Of a DNA stretch of 64,000 nucleotides, positions 15,298-24,260 are shown in pieces (position 1 is the stretch's first letter; each line of letters opens with the position of its first letter). The notes below the pieces were generated by a model. It did no database searches, had not been told where the DNA came from, and worked only from the letters and a program-made list of their open reading frames with translations. The DNA comes from Nocardia bovistercoris (GTDB taxonomy: Bacteria > Actinomycetota > Actinomycetes > Mycobacteriales > Mycobacteriaceae), in contig NZ_JADMLG010000001.1 in the NCBI RefSeq assembly GCF_015674855.1, positions 423,985 through 487,984 of the forward strand, read 5' to 3'. The position numbers were made by a program, and so were the translations under genes.

Positions 15298-15335
15298 ACA
15301 CAGCCCGTGACCATGTTGCTGGTCACGGGCTGTGT
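15298..15335. terminator. bidirectional terminator hairpin
   Basis: ACACAGCCCGTGACCA and TGGTCACGGGCTGTGT form a perfect 16-bp stem with loop TGTTGC, between the converging ends of the NTPase gene and the leftward ASCH-like gene. No U-tract follows on the plus strand, which is usual in actinomycetes. Confidence 0.8.
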
Positions 15336-15353
15336 CGCTTCTGCTGTGTTCGG

Positions 15354-15728
15354 CTACCTGGGTATCGGGTGGTCCTCGACCGGGGTGTCGAGGTAGCGCC
15401 ATTGGATTCGGGTGATGATCGTTTCTGGTGTGCATCCGGTGTGGGTGCGGCAGAAGAAGGCCACGAATTCGGCCGCGGTCATCTCCGGGAATCCTTCGGC
15501 GCGTGTGTCTTCGGTGGTGATGTGGTCCAGGCGTTCGCGGCGCACGTCGACTACTTCGACGTCGGTGATCCGTACCAGTGGCTCGCCTGTGCGGCGTCCC
15601 ATGACTTTGCGGCACAGAGTCAATCGGGTTTCCGGTCGTAGGTGGCGCCATCCCGTTCTGCGGGTGACGGTTTTGGTGCGGGCGCGTACCTGGTGCTCGG
15701 TCAGTGAGACCGACATCAACCGCGGCAT
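15354..15728 (-). CDS. ASCH-domain-like protein
   Basis: The start is the ATG at 15726-15728, overlapping the stop of the DUF2637 gene (ATGA); this gives 124 residues (MPRLMSVSLTEHQVRARTKTVTRRTGW...). KTVTRRTGW near the start, RITDVEVVDVRRERL in the middle and the ending TPETIITRIQWRYL fit the layout of ASCH/EVE-like beta-barrel proteins common in phages and mobile elements, which bind RNA or modified nucleotides. I see no unambiguous catalytic residue. It is the last gene of the long leftward operon. The role is unknown; RNA binding linked to transfer or host interaction is inference. Confidence 0.55.
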   Translation of the reverse strand: MPRLMSVSLTEHQVRARTKTVTRRTGWRHLRPETRLTLCRKVMGRRTGEPLVRITDVEVVDVRRERLDHITTEDTRAEGFPEMTAAEFVAFFCRTHTGCTPETIITRIQWRYLDTPVEDHPIPR

Positions 15729-16636
15729 CAGAGCGTTCCTTCCTCGGTGATTTCTCGTGCCGCGATCAGTGTGCGGGTCACGGTGGATTTGCTGACCTCG
15801 ATCCGTTCGGCGATCTGGGAATGGGTGTATCCCTGTTCGTGCTTCAACCGCAGGATCGTGGTGACGGTGTCGGGGTCTCGGCGCCCGGCGGGGTCGGCGG
15901 CGCACAACTGCTGAGCGACCGCGGCCCAAGTGTCGAGGTGTTCGGGTTCGTCGGTGCGTGGCTGGTGCGGGAGCGGTTCGATCGCGGTGCGTTGCGATCG
16001 GTCTATCTCGGTCCGGTCGGGTTCGGTGGTGAGTTGGCTGGTGGTGGACTGGATCTCGGTGCGGACCTCGCGCACCGAGACAGCGTGGACCGGTTCAGGG
16101 GTGCGCACCGGTTCGTGTTCGGTGCGCGCCGTTGGTTCGGGGTCGGTGCGGTCGGTGCGTGCGAGTACGAGCAGGGCGACGGTGGCTTGTCCGATGGCGC
16201 CGTCGATGATGAGCGGGAACAGGAATGCCAGGTGTTCGCTCATCCCGACCTGTATCGACAGTTCCCGCAGCGCGTCGAAGGAGAGCCGGAACGCGATCGC
16301 GGCAATGGCGGCTGTGAGCGCCACGACGGCCCAATACGCCAATCTCGCCTTGTTCTGGGCGCGTACGAGCAGTCCGACGCCGTGGGTTGCCGCGAGTAGC
16401 GCGATGGGTGGGAAGGAGGCGACGAACGCGGCGACCCATTGCTTTCCGGGTGGTGCGTTGAGCCAGGCGTGCACGATGTTGCCCGCGATCGACATGGCCG
16501 CCACGAGCAACAACTCACCCCAGAAGAACCGGATCGCGGAGGTTTCCTCACGAGTCCGCGCGACGGTGGTCGGTGCGTTGCGGTGCGTGGCGGTGGGAGT
16601 GTGCACCGCCTGCGCACCGGTCTGGTTCGTGGTCAT
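15728..16636 (-). CDS. DUF2637 (Spd-like) membrane protein with C-terminal HTH
   Basis: This 302-residue protein has four membrane spans near residues 36-57, 68-91, 100-118 and 137-158, with the motifs FPPIALLAATHGVGLL and FPLIIDGAIGQATVALL typical of DUF2637. These proteins resemble SpdB spread proteins, which help a transferred actinomycete plasmid move between mycelial compartments. A Thr/Glu/Arg-rich cytoplasmic linker follows, then a helix-turn-helix near residues 265-292 (YTHSQIAERIEVSKSTVTRTLIAA). The HTH tail suggests that the membrane protein also contacts DNA. It is ATGA-coupled to the ASCH-like gene and belongs to the transfer operon. Confidence 0.8.
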   Translation of the reverse strand: MTTNQTGAQAVHTPTATHRNAPTTVARTREETSAIRFFWGELLLVAAMSIAGNIVHAWLNAPPGKQWVAAFVASFPPIALLAATHGVGLLVRAQNKARLAYWAVVALTAAIAAIAFRLSFDALRELSIQVGMSEHLAFLFPLIIDGAIGQATVALLVLARTDRTDPEPTARTEHEPVRTPEPVHAVSVREVRTEIQSTTSQLTTEPDRTEIDRSQRTAIEPLPHQPRTDEPEHLDTWAAVAQQLCAADPAGRRDPDTVTTILRLKHEQGYTHSQIAERIEVSKSTVTRTLIAAREITEEGTL

Positions 16637-16681
16637 GGTTCGTGTCTCCTCTCGGTTCGCTTGGTGCGCAGGCGGTGCGGG

Positions 16682-17059
16682 TCACCGGCTGCGGTTGCGG
16701 GAGGGTCGGTCCCGGTGCGCGGGGTCGGGCCAGTCGTGGTCGTGGCGTTGTGGTGGATCGTCGGGTTCGGTGTGTAGGTCGGTGATGTCGAGTCCGTCGG
16801 CGGTGAGGTCGTCGATGATGCTGTAGGCCCGCGCGAAGTCCGGGTGGTCGCCGAGTTCGGCGCGGTGCGCGTCGAGGTGGCGGTAGTAGGCGAGTTCGAT
16901 TTCCTCTTCCCGTGACGGTGTCTCGGGCAGCGGGGTGCCCTCGGGCAGGTCGGGGTAGAGCAGTCCGGGGTTGTTGTCGGCGGCGACGGCGTTGAACAGG
17001 TCTCGGCGCAACCACATGGCTCGGGTGTAGGGGTCGGGTGGAATCGGGGTGTGGTTCAT
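16682..17059 (-). CDS. hypothetical protein of the transfer operon
   Basis: A 125-residue acidic protein, MNHTPIPPDPYTRAMWLRRDLFNAV... then EEEIELAYYRHLDAHRAELGDHPDFARAYSIIDDL, ending in a His/Asp/Arg-rich tail. The core looks alpha-helical with heptad-like spacing. I do not recognise the family. It lies 27 bp after the primase-like gene and 45 bp before DUF2637, all in one direction, so co-expression in replication or transfer is likely. Confidence 0.6.
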   Translation of the reverse strand: MNHTPIPPDPYTRAMWLRRDLFNAVAADNNPGLLYPDLPEGTPLPETPSREEEIELAYYRHLDAHRAELGDHPDFARAYSIIDDLTADGLDITDLHTEPDDPPQRHDHDWPDPAHRDRPSRNRSR

Positions 17060-17086
17060 CGGTGTTCGCTTTCGTTGTGGTCGGGT

Positions 17087-18184
17087 TCAGTGGTGGCGTT
17101 GCCGGGGTGGGCGCCCGTGGTTCACGGGCGCGGGTCGAAACCGGGGTTCTCGGGCGCGGTCGAGGTAGGGGACGGGGTCCAGGTCGGACAGGTCGTGTCC
17201 GGCGGCGAAGTGGTCGGCGAGGTCTTTGCCGTCGCGGGCCTGCACGACCCGGACCTCTCCTACTCGTCCGGTGAGGGAGTCGGCGACTCTGGCGGCGTGG
17301 CGGTAGCCGGGGCGGTCGCGGTCGGCGACCACGATCACCCGCGCCGCGCCCTTCAGCCAGCGCGCGTGCTGTTCGGTCCAGGAACCGGCGCCCATGGCGT
17401 TGCAGGTGGCGATCTGTCCGGCTCGGTTGGCGTGTTGGACGTCCTTCTCTCCCTCGCAGACATAGATTTCGCGGCCGGTGTCGAGGGCTTGTCGGATGTC
17501 GGCGAGTTTCCACGGGATGGGCGCGAACCCGGTGCGTTCCCACTCGCTGCCGGTCCAGTGCGCTTGCCAGAAACTCTTCGCGTGCCCGTGTTCGTGCGGG
17601 GTGAGCACCCGGTGCACCGCGCCCTCGACGCGGCCGTTGGGCCACCGGTAGATGTAGGAATCGACGGTTTCGGGGCGCCCGGTCCGCACACCCAGGTCGG
17701 GTTTGTTCAGGATCGGGAACCGCGCGGCCAGGATCGCCCTCTCGACCGGGGAAGCGACCCGCCCCGGCTCCGATACCCCGTTCGATCCGCCGCGCCCCCG
17801 CGGTGTGGTCGCGGGTGGGGCACTCCGCCCGCCGGTCACCGACCGGCGAGGCGAACCAGAAGAAGGAGAAGGGGTGGTGGTTCGGGTGGTGTCGTGGGTG
17901 CGTTCGGGGAGCCGGTCGAACATGTCGCGGACCCGTAACCCGATGCGGGACACGACTTCTTCGTCGTCACAGCGTGCCCAGCACCGCACGATGGTGCGCG
18001 CCTGCTTCGGGTCATAACGCACCCCCAACGACGGGTTGTGGTGTTGGCCGTCGCCTTCGTGCACCGGGCACAGGTAGTTCGTCCACTGCTCGGGCGAACG
18101 CGGATACCTGGGCGGACCCACCCGCGCGGTCAACGCGTCGGTGACGATCCGGTAGGAGTCACGGGACTGATCGCGCGCGTTCAC
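17087..18184 (-). CDS. CHC2/TOPRIM primase-like protein
   Basis: The 365-residue protein starts with a zinc-binding unit fitting CHC2 primase fingers (Cys39-x2-His42 ... Cys68-x3-Cys72 in NYLCPVHEG and VRCWARCDD). A Ser/Thr/Arg-rich linker (about 95-140) precedes a TOPRIM domain with IYVCEGEKD (Glu245) and VIVVADRDRPG (Asp288, Asp290). No helicase motif follows. It should make primers or bind DNA during element replication, standing in for the RepSA or Prim-Pol of other actinomycete elements. Neighbours on both sides are hypothetical proteins of the same operon. TOPRIM assignment is firm; actual primase activity is inferred. Confidence 0.8.
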   Translation of the reverse strand: MNARDQSRDSYRIVTDALTARVGPPRYPRSPEQWTNYLCPVHEGDGQHHNPSLGVRYDPKQARTIVRCWARCDDEEVVSRIGLRVRDMFDRLPERTHDTTRTTTPSPSSGSPRRSVTGGRSAPPATTPRGRGGSNGVSEPGRVASPVERAILAARFPILNKPDLGVRTGRPETVDSYIYRWPNGRVEGAVHRVLTPHEHGHAKSFWQAHWTGSEWERTGFAPIPWKLADIRQALDTGREIYVCEGEKDVQHANRAGQIATCNAMGAGSWTEQHARWLKGAARVIVVADRDRPGYRHAARVADSLTGRVGEVRVVQARDGKDLADHFAAGHDLSDLDPVPYLDRAREPRFRPAPVNHGRPPRQRHH

Positions 18185-18187
18185 GGC

Positions 18188-18556
18188 TCACCGCCCGCGC
18201 CCGCGCTCGCGGCGGGGTTGGGGGCGGTCGTTGCCGGTCAACTCCCGTGCCTGCTCCTGACTACGCACCTGCACATCGGTCAACGCCGCCAGACCGGTGT
18301 GGTGTTCGCGGTTGAAGGCGACGTTGTCCATGAACCGGCGCATCGTGTCGGGGGCGTGTTCCCAGTCGTGTTCGGCGTCGGCGAGGTAATTCCAGTGCTC
18401 GGCGTGCGGGCCTTGCTGCCAGCGCCGCGCTATCTCGCTCTGCTGGTCCTCCATACGGTCGATCTCGGCTTCGGTGCCTGCCTCGAACATGTCGCGGCCG
18501 AGCCGATAGTAGGTGTCGTATTCGGCGCGCATGTGGTCTTCGTGTTCACTGTGCAT
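18188..18556 (-). CDS. hypothetical 122-residue protein
   Basis: A charged, helical protein (MHSEHEDHMRAEYDTYYRLGRDMFEAGTEAEIDRMEDQQSEIARRWQQG...) ending in an Arg-rich tail (PQPRRERGRGR). I recognise no family. It is packed 3 bp from the primase-like gene and 2 bp from the coiled-coil gene, so it belongs to the operon. The acidic body with a basic tail would suit a nucleic-acid-binding accessory factor, but this is only composition. Confidence 0.6.
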   Translation of the reverse strand: MHSEHEDHMRAEYDTYYRLGRDMFEAGTEAEIDRMEDQQSEIARRWQQGPHAEHWNYLADAEHDWEHAPDTMRRFMDNVAFNREHHTGLAALTDVQVRSQEQARELTGNDRPQPRRERGRGR

Positions 18557-18558
18557 CG

Positions 18559-19995
18559 TCAGCGGCTCCGTTCGATCCCGTTGCGGCGGTGCCTGTTACG
18601 CCGCTCACGAGCGGGCTTCTCCCTGTCGGGCTGCCAGGGCTGGGTGTTCTCCGGTCGCGATAGCCTGGGACGCTCGGCGCTCCGGTCGGGGGTGCTCTGT
18701 TCGGCCCAGTAGGCGGTGGCGCCGTCTTCGACCCACCACCGCGCGACGTCTTCGGCGGATTCGGTGCCGGTGGTGAATTTGTCCCACCGGACCTGTCCCA
18801 GATCACGTTTCGCGATCTCGGGGTGCTCGATACCCTCCAACGCTTCGGCGATATTGCGGCCCACGGTCTCGTTCCACTCCCGCACCGCCTCCCCCGTCGC
18901 GGACGAGAGCGGCGCGGATTCGTCACGGTGGGTGTCGCGGCGTTCGTGGTCGTGGTCGGTGTCGCGTCGGGCGAGTTCGGCGCGTGCCTGGTCGCGTTCG
19001 CGCTGGTAGCGGTCGCGTTCGCGGCGGGCCTGGTCACGTTCGTCACGGAAATGGCGTAGATGCTCGGCCACCGACCGCTGCACCGGCTGCCCCTGCCCCT
19101 GCTCGCGTTCGCGCAAGTCGCCGATTTCGGCCAGCAGACGCTGGTTACGAGTTCTCAACCCGGCGACCTCGGCTCCGACCGTGGCGAGCTTGCCGCGCAA
19201 TTCGTCGCGGTCGGCGGTGACCGCGTCCACACCGCGCTGCAGAACACCTACCCGCGCGTCCAACCGGTCACGGTCGCCGCGCAGGTGTGAGACCTCGGTC
19301 TCGACCGCGGCCAACCGATCCCCCTCGGCCCGCCCCACCGTCTCCTCGTGGTCGCGGTCCGTCGGGGCGGACGGCGGAATCGACTGGTCGCGGTCCCGAC
19401 CGGGCTGTGGATTCTGGCGGGCGGTGATCCTGTCGGCCGGCTCCCGGTCCTGCTGGTGGGGAGCGCGTAGCTGTCGGGTGTAGGTGTCGGCGCCGAGCAC
19501 CCGGGCGACCTGCGCCCGGTAGTGCAACGCCTCGCGGCCCTTCACCTTGTGCGCGTTCCGGAACAGCCTTCCCGGTTCGAACTCCGGGAACGTTGTCGCC
19601 GCGTCCAGACCATCCAGTGCGATACCGCGCTCGGTGACGGTCAGGCGCTCATCGACGGCGATCCGGGCACGCAACCCATCGGCGTGGGCGCGCAGTGCGA
19701 GGTGGTCCTCGTGGCGGCGGGTGTGGTCGATGTTCGGGTTATGCGCGCGTTCGGCCACGGTCAGCGAGTGAGCTCGGTAGTTCTCGACCATCCGCTGTGT
19801 CCACGACAGTTGATGGCCACGCGCGGTGTCCTCCTCACGCCGCTGCTCGCGCAGGGTGCGGCTGATCTGTTTGCGGATCTGCCTGCGCTCCAACCAATTC
19901 CCGGCCTGGGCATGCAGACGCAGTAATGCGGGCAGGCTGCGGGCGAACTGACGCAGTTCGGCGCGGATCTCGTCTTCGGTGCTGTGATCGGACAT
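18559..19995 (-). CDS. large coiled-coil protein of the transfer operon
   Basis: This 478-residue protein has a helical N-terminal half with basic patches (LERRQIRKQISRTLREQRREEDTARG). Residues about 215-350 form a long coiled coil (ETEVSHLRGDRDRLDARVGVLQRG... through RDERDQARRERDRYQRERDQARAEL). An acidic helical segment (VREWNETVGRNIAEALEGIEHPEIAKRDLGQVRWDKF) and a basic tail follow. No catalytic motif is seen; in particular there is no relaxase HUH histidine triad. It may be a DNA-organising or scaffold protein partnering the translocase. A relaxase too diverged to recognise cannot be excluded. Confidence 0.65.
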   Translation of the reverse strand: MSDHSTEDEIRAELRQFARSLPALLRLHAQAGNWLERRQIRKQISRTLREQRREEDTARGHQLSWTQRMVENYRAHSLTVAERAHNPNIDHTRRHEDHLALRAHADGLRARIAVDERLTVTERGIALDGLDAATTFPEFEPGRLFRNAHKVKGREALHYRAQVARVLGADTYTRQLRAPHQQDREPADRITARQNPQPGRDRDQSIPPSAPTDRDHEETVGRAEGDRLAAVETEVSHLRGDRDRLDARVGVLQRGVDAVTADRDELRGKLATVGAEVAGLRTRNQRLLAEIGDLREREQGQGQPVQRSVAEHLRHFRDERDQARRERDRYQRERDQARAELARRDTDHDHERRDTHRDESAPLSSATGEAVREWNETVGRNIAEALEGIEHPEIAKRDLGQVRWDKFTTGTESAEDVARWWVEDGATAYWAEQSTPDRSAERPRLSRPENTQPWQPDREKPARERRNRHRRNGIERSR

Positions 19996-20037
19996 GGATC
20001 GGATTCCTCTCTTCGGGTGGGGGTTTCAGCAGGGGTG

Positions 20038-20691
20038 TCAGGTGGTGGGTTCGGTGGCTGTGCGCTGGGATTCCTGACGCGAACGCGCCGAGTCCAAGCG
20101 CCCGACACCGGCGCGGGCGAGTGCGATCACGGCGAGGAAGACGGTGGTGACGGTGTGACCGATCCCGCCGACCACTGCGGTGCCGGTGTCGGGGATGCTG
20201 GGCCGCAGTGCCGCGTTCCACCACAAGAAGGCGACCCACCCGGTGCCGTAGAGGGCCAGCGGGCCGGTGACCGTGACCGGTTCACCCCACCCCGCGAGCG
20301 CGGCGGCGGCGACCACGACCGCGGAACCGCCCGCCGCGCCGCGCACCATCCGCCGCCGCGCCGCTTGTCCCGCGCGAATCGCGGTATCGGGGTCGACGGC
20401 GACGGCGGTCGTGTCTTGGTCGGCGGAGTAAGGATCGGGGTCGTCGTCGGGTGCGACCAGGTGCAGGGCGGGTCGTTTCGGTCCGAGCGGAGTCGCCGGG
20501 CGCCGCGTCGGCGCCGGGGGCGGTTCGTCGGTGTCGGGGGGCGGGATGTCGGCCAGGACTTGGGCGAGGTATTCCTCGGCCTCGTCGCCGACATCGGTGA
20601 ACGCGCTCTCGGGCAGGCCCAGTTCACCGCCGTCGTCGTCGTGGTGGTCGTCGTTGTGGTCGTGGTTGTCGTCGGGTCGGATGATGCGCAT
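20038..20691 (-). CDS. membrane protein paired with the translocase
   Basis: The start is set at MRIIRPDDNHDHNDDHHDD (ATG 20689-20691), since residues upstream are Arg/Pro noise from the neighbouring gene; length is 217. A striking His/Asp-rich start precedes an acidic proline-rich cytoplasmic region. Three hydrophobic spans follow (GGSAVVVAAAALAGW, VTGPLALYGTGWVAFLWW and AVVGGIGHTVTTVFLAVIALA). The N-terminal His/Asp run could bind metal. It lies 55 bp downstream of the translocase gene and may form part of its membrane assembly. Family not recognised. Confidence 0.65.
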   Translation of the reverse strand: MRIIRPDDNHDHNDDHHDDDGGELGLPESAFTDVGDEAEEYLAQVLADIPPPDTDEPPPAPTRRPATPLGPKRPALHLVAPDDDPDPYSADQDTTAVAVDPDTAIRAGQAARRRMVRGAAGGSAVVVAAAALAGWGEPVTVTGPLALYGTGWVAFLWWNAALRPSIPDTGTAVVGGIGHTVTTVFLAVIALARAGVGRLDSARSRQESQRTATEPTT

Positions 20692-20746
20692 AGCTGTTGC
20701 CTCGCAATCGAATACAGACAGAAAATGGAAGTAGGGAGTCGAGGGG

Positions 20747-22768
20747 TCAGGCGGCGTTGCCCGCGGTCCTCGGGGCGCCGACGCCCGGTGTCGTGGTCGC
20801 GGTCTTGTGCGCGGTGTGGGCGGGTGTGCCCGGCATCGGCCGCACGCTGGAGCGGTCGACTTGCACGACCTGGCCCCAGTCCGCACGGCGGGCGCGGGCG
20901 TAGACGAATTGGCCGGTGGCCAGTTCACGGAGCCGGTCGGGGTCGACCAGCCATTTGTCACCGACCGAGACCTGGCCTTCGTCGCCGGTGCGTTGGCCCT
21001 TGATCAGGTGCCGAGACGGCAGCATCGAGCGCACGGTCCCGAGGTGTTCGCACAGGTCACCGGCGTTCTCGTTGTAACCCAGGATCAGCCCACCCGCGCA
21101 GGCTTTCAGCAGACGGTTCAGCGACCACTTGTCGGTCGCCAACCCCTCTTGGGATTGGGCGGCGAACGCGAGAGCGACGCCTTGGGAGCGGCCACGCTCG
21201 CACACATCGACCAGGTTCAACGCCCCCGTGGCGGTGGTGGTCGCCGAGGCTTCATCGATGACGACCGTCACCGAACGCCGCAAATGCTTCGCGGTGCGCC
21301 CGGCTTTCTGCATGACCATGCGCAAGATCGCGGCGACCTGGGCGCGGGCGGCGTCCTTGTCCAACCCCGGCACCGTCACATACAGCACGTCCAGGGCGTC
21401 GAGGTCCTTGCCGCCGTCGAAGACCATCGCCCCGTTCTGGTCCTGCAACAGATCGAACAGGTTCATCGCTTTGATCAGGGCGTCATCGAGCTGGGGCACC
21501 TTCTCGCCCTGCAACGCATCGATCATCCGCTTCACATCCGGGGCGTGACCCCACAAGTCGAGCAGGGTGTCCTCGTTCAGGCGGGCCAAGAACTCCTGCG
21601 ACGAACGCGGCGGGCCACCCGGGGCGCCGACGACCAGGGACACGATCCGACGCCGCATCTCATCGAAATGCTGGCCCTCGCTCGTGCTGGCCTGCCCGGC
21701 GTTGAGCATCTCCCCCACCACCCCACGCATATCCCGCGCGGACAAGGCGCGGAACTGATCGAGGCGGTCACCACCGGGGCCGACGGTCGCGATCCGGTCC
21801 GCCTCGATCCCCAAACCTCGGGACAGGTCCGAGATTTCGAGGCCGAGTGCTTTGTCGTCGGCGCCGCCCTTGCACGAGATCACCACCATCAACGGCCGCG
21901 GATACTTCCCCCGCACACCGGGGGTGGTTTTCCACTGCTGCCAGGCCGTCCACTCGTATTCGAGCATCCCGGCGAAGAACCGTTTGATCAGCTCGGTCTT
22001 CCCGCCACCGGTGGTCGAGACCAACGCGAGGTGACGGCGAGCCTGCTTGTGCGGCACCACCAGCCAGTTCTCGTGCCGCGCGGTCAACTCCTGCCACAAC
22101 CCCGCCGTCTTGGCCGTCGTGGTCTTCGCCAGCGGACCCAGCACGATGCCGTGACCGGTGATCGACGGCGCCCCCACCCGGGCGGCGCGTGCCGCGGCGG
22201 CGAAGCGCCGGGTGTGGATGGTGTCTTTGACCCGCTCGGTGCGCTCCAACGACTTCAGGCCGACGGTGTGGGTCTTGTGCAGGAACTGCGCCCAGTAATA
22301 GGTCGCCATCAGCGCCGCGACCGGGGCACCCAGGATCAGCATGGCGCGCAGCCCGGCCAGATCGCCGGTGGTGACACGCTCGGCGCCCGACCACAACAGG
22401 GAGGCGGGCACCGACCACGAACCACCCGCGAGCGCGGAGGTCGCGGGCAGCAGCAGCGACGCGATCGCGAAGTTCCGCAACCGCGCCGGCGGCAACCACG
22501 CCACGGCCACCGCCACGATGAGTATCAGCAGGGCCACGATCACCACCCCGCACACCGTCCCCGTCGCGGCGACATGCCCCACCGCGGACACATCGAGTGT
22601 GGGCAGGTCCCAACCCTGCACACCCTCGACCGGCGGAGCCTGCGGCGTGATCGGCGATATGGTCGGATCGACCGCGCCGGCGGTGCTCGGGTCGGCGTGC
22701 GGCGCCGTGTCGATGGGGCCGCAATCGGTGGGAGTCAGGATCGGGGTGCAATTCGGATCGTTGCTCAT
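20747..22768 (-). CDS. membrane-anchored conjugative DNA translocase (TraB/TraD-FtsK type)
   Basis: This 673-residue protein has hydrophobic spans near residues 68-92, 99-115 and 140-162, then a RecA-like motor with Walker A STTGGGKTE (251-259), Walker B VTVVIDEAS (500-508) and the sensor-like ALAFAAQSQEGL. The layout is that of FtsK/TraB and TraD/VirD4 ATPases that pump DNA through the membrane. Because no VirB channel genes are present, the TraB mode of actinomycete elements (translocation of double-stranded DNA by one motor) is the better reading. Its ATG overlaps the stop of the upstream HTH gene (ATGA at 22765-22768). The CCCGGCA array at 11.5 kb is a candidate recognition site. Confidence 0.88.
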   Translation of the reverse strand: MSNDPNCTPILTPTDCGPIDTAPHADPSTAGAVDPTISPITPQAPPVEGVQGWDLPTLDVSAVGHVAATGTVCGVVIVALLILIVAVAVAWLPPARLRNFAIASLLLPATSALAGGSWSVPASLLWSGAERVTTGDLAGLRAMLILGAPVAALMATYYWAQFLHKTHTVGLKSLERTERVKDTIHTRRFAAAARAARVGAPSITGHGIVLGPLAKTTTAKTAGLWQELTARHENWLVVPHKQARRHLALVSTTGGGKTELIKRFFAGMLEYEWTAWQQWKTTPGVRGKYPRPLMVVISCKGGADDKALGLEISDLSRGLGIEADRIATVGPGGDRLDQFRALSARDMRGVVGEMLNAGQASTSEGQHFDEMRRRIVSLVVGAPGGPPRSSQEFLARLNEDTLLDLWGHAPDVKRMIDALQGEKVPQLDDALIKAMNLFDLLQDQNGAMVFDGGKDLDALDVLYVTVPGLDKDAARAQVAAILRMVMQKAGRTAKHLRRSVTVVIDEASATTTATGALNLVDVCERGRSQGVALAFAAQSQEGLATDKWSLNRLLKACAGGLILGYNENAGDLCEHLGTVRSMLPSRHLIKGQRTGDEGQVSVGDKWLVDPDRLRELATGQFVYARARRADWGQVVQVDRSSVRPMPGTPAHTAHKTATTTPGVGAPRTAGNAA

Positions 22769-23859
22769 GAGGCTTCGGCTTCCTTGGTCAGATGGGCGAG
22801 AGTGCGGCGGCGCCGATTGGCGCTCGCGGCTTTCGCGGCCTCACGCCGCGCGGTGTAGTCGCGCAGCCACCGCGACCACTCGGTATCGAAATCACGGATC
22901 ACCAAATGCAGTGCCAGACGCGCGAACTCGGCCGACGGCAAACGCTCCGACGCCGCGGTCACATTCGCCGCGACCCGCGTGCCGCGGCACAGATACAGCA
23001 CCCCGACCATCGACTCCGAGACACCGTCGCGGGCCGCGCGGATCGCACCCCGCAACGCGGTATCCATGTACTCGGGATCTTTGATCGACAACTCGACTTC
23101 CAGCGCCCACCAACCCCGCAACCCCTCCACCACCCCCAGGAAGCGGCCGTCGTGCACATGCGGGTGCCCCTTGCGCGGCTCACGCCCGCTCGACACCTCG
23201 AACTCCGCCCCCGCCTTGGCGCCGGTGGTCCTACCGATCCGGTGGCGCAGCACCCGCTCGGAAACCCACAGGTCCGGGTCGGAACCGACGAGCATGACCC
23301 GGGCTTGAGCGACCCGACGGTAGTGCTCAGCGAGCCCGTTGGGCGGCATCCACTCCGCCGTGCGCCACCCCAGATACTTCGAGGCGGTGAACCGGGTCGG
23401 GATCACCCACTTCTCCCCCGCCAACACGTCTTCCAGGTCCTTGACAATGCCCTCGACGTGCAAGCGTTTGACCAGCTCATAGACATGGTTGCGTTCCATG
23501 CCCAGAAACCAGCCCAACACATCGAGCTGCATGCCGTGCATCTCCGAGAGCGCCCGCAAGACTGCGGTCTTACGCGGCGTCGAACGCGGCGCGCGTTCCT
23601 TACGCAACAGACCTTGCACGGTGGTGCGGGGCAACCCGACCCGACGCGCGATCTCGGCCTGGCTGACCTCCCGCGCCCGCAAACCGGCCACCTCACCCAG
23701 GACGCTCTCGACCTGGCGGGCACGGATACCCAACAGCTGCGCGATCTCTCGATACGACAACCCGACACCGCGCAAACCGGTGACGATCCGGTCGCGGTGG
23801 TCGAACTCCAACTCCGCGTACCGATCCCAGCGCGGGCGGACCTTCGTCTTCTGGTTCAT
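22765..23859 (-). CDS. replication-relaxation-like protein with N-terminal HTH units
   Basis: This 364-residue protein begins with helix-turn-helix units (LSYREIAQLLGIRARQVESVL, about 35-55; VSQAEIARRVGLPRTTVQGLL, about 65-85) and a winged-helix-like stretch near 104-138 (RALSEMHGMQLDVLGWFLG...). The C-terminal half has HVHDGRFLGV, WALEVELSIKDPEYMD and GVLYLCRG, a nuclease-like alpha/beta layout seen in replication-relaxation family proteins that stand next to transfer ATPases in actinomycete elements. It is coupled by ATGA to the translocase and to the gene before it. Likely role: binding the element's origin and bringing it to the translocase; this is inference. Confidence 0.7.
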   Translation of the reverse strand: MNQKTKVRPRWDRYAELEFDHRDRIVTGLRGVGLSYREIAQLLGIRARQVESVLGEVAGLRAREVSQAEIARRVGLPRTTVQGLLRKERAPRSTPRKTAVLRALSEMHGMQLDVLGWFLGMERNHVYELVKRLHVEGIVKDLEDVLAGEKWVIPTRFTASKYLGWRTAEWMPPNGLAEHYRRVAQARVMLVGSDPDLWVSERVLRHRIGRTTGAKAGAEFEVSSGREPRKGHPHVHDGRFLGVVEGLRGWWALEVELSIKDPEYMDTALRGAIRAARDGVSESMVGVLYLCRGTRVAANVTAASERLPSAEFARLALHLVIRDFDTEWSRWLRDYTARREAAKAASANRRRRTLAHLTKEAEAS

Positions 23860-24260
23860 CTACTCCGCTCCTCACGCTCACTGCGGCGGGCAGGACGTTG
23901 GGCAGCGCGGCGGGCAGCGATATCGGCGCGGGCTTGCACGATCACCTCGCGCATATCCGTGGCGTCGATACCGCGGCGCTCACACGCGTTCACCGACCGC
24001 TGCCACCGCGCCAACTCCAACGCCTCCAACTGCGCCGCCGACGACTCCCGCTTGGGCACAGCCGAATCCACGTCGAAGAGATAGGCGCGCAACGGCTCCT
24101 TGCCGCGTCGGGCGCGCAGAACTTGGCCCTCGTACTCACCACCAGGCCGCAGTCCCTCACCGGCAAGCTGGCGGGTGGTGCGCAAGTGCTGCGGCGCCAA
24201 CCCCCACGGCCAGGTCGGGATACCGTGCTTCTCCCCCTCGGGATCGTGGAAACGACTCAT
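23856..24260 (-). CDS. hypothetical ICE-associated protein (RRQL-GLRPGG type)
   Basis: A 134-residue basic protein reading PQHLRTTRQLAGEGLRPGGEYEGQVLRARRGKEPLRAYLFDV, a pattern I have often seen in short proteins beside transfer genes of actinobacterial elements, with no known activity. The C-terminal part is helical and Arg-rich (REVIVQARADIAARRAAQRPARRSEREE). ATGA overlaps join it to both neighbours, so it is translated with the replication-relaxation-like protein. DNA binding is plausible from charge only. Confidence 0.6.
   Translation of the reverse strand: MSRFHDPEGEKHGIPTWPWGLAPQHLRTTRQLAGEGLRPGGEYEGQVLRARRGKEPLRAYLFDVDSAVPKRESSAAQLEALELARWQRSVNACERRGIDATDMREVIVQARADIAARRAAQRPARRSEREERSR

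Noticed and set aside
18559..19995. Relaxase call for the 478-residue coiled-coil protein
   Set aside because: I looked for the HUH histidine triad and upstream Tyr motif and did not see them; left as unrecognised coiled-coil protein.
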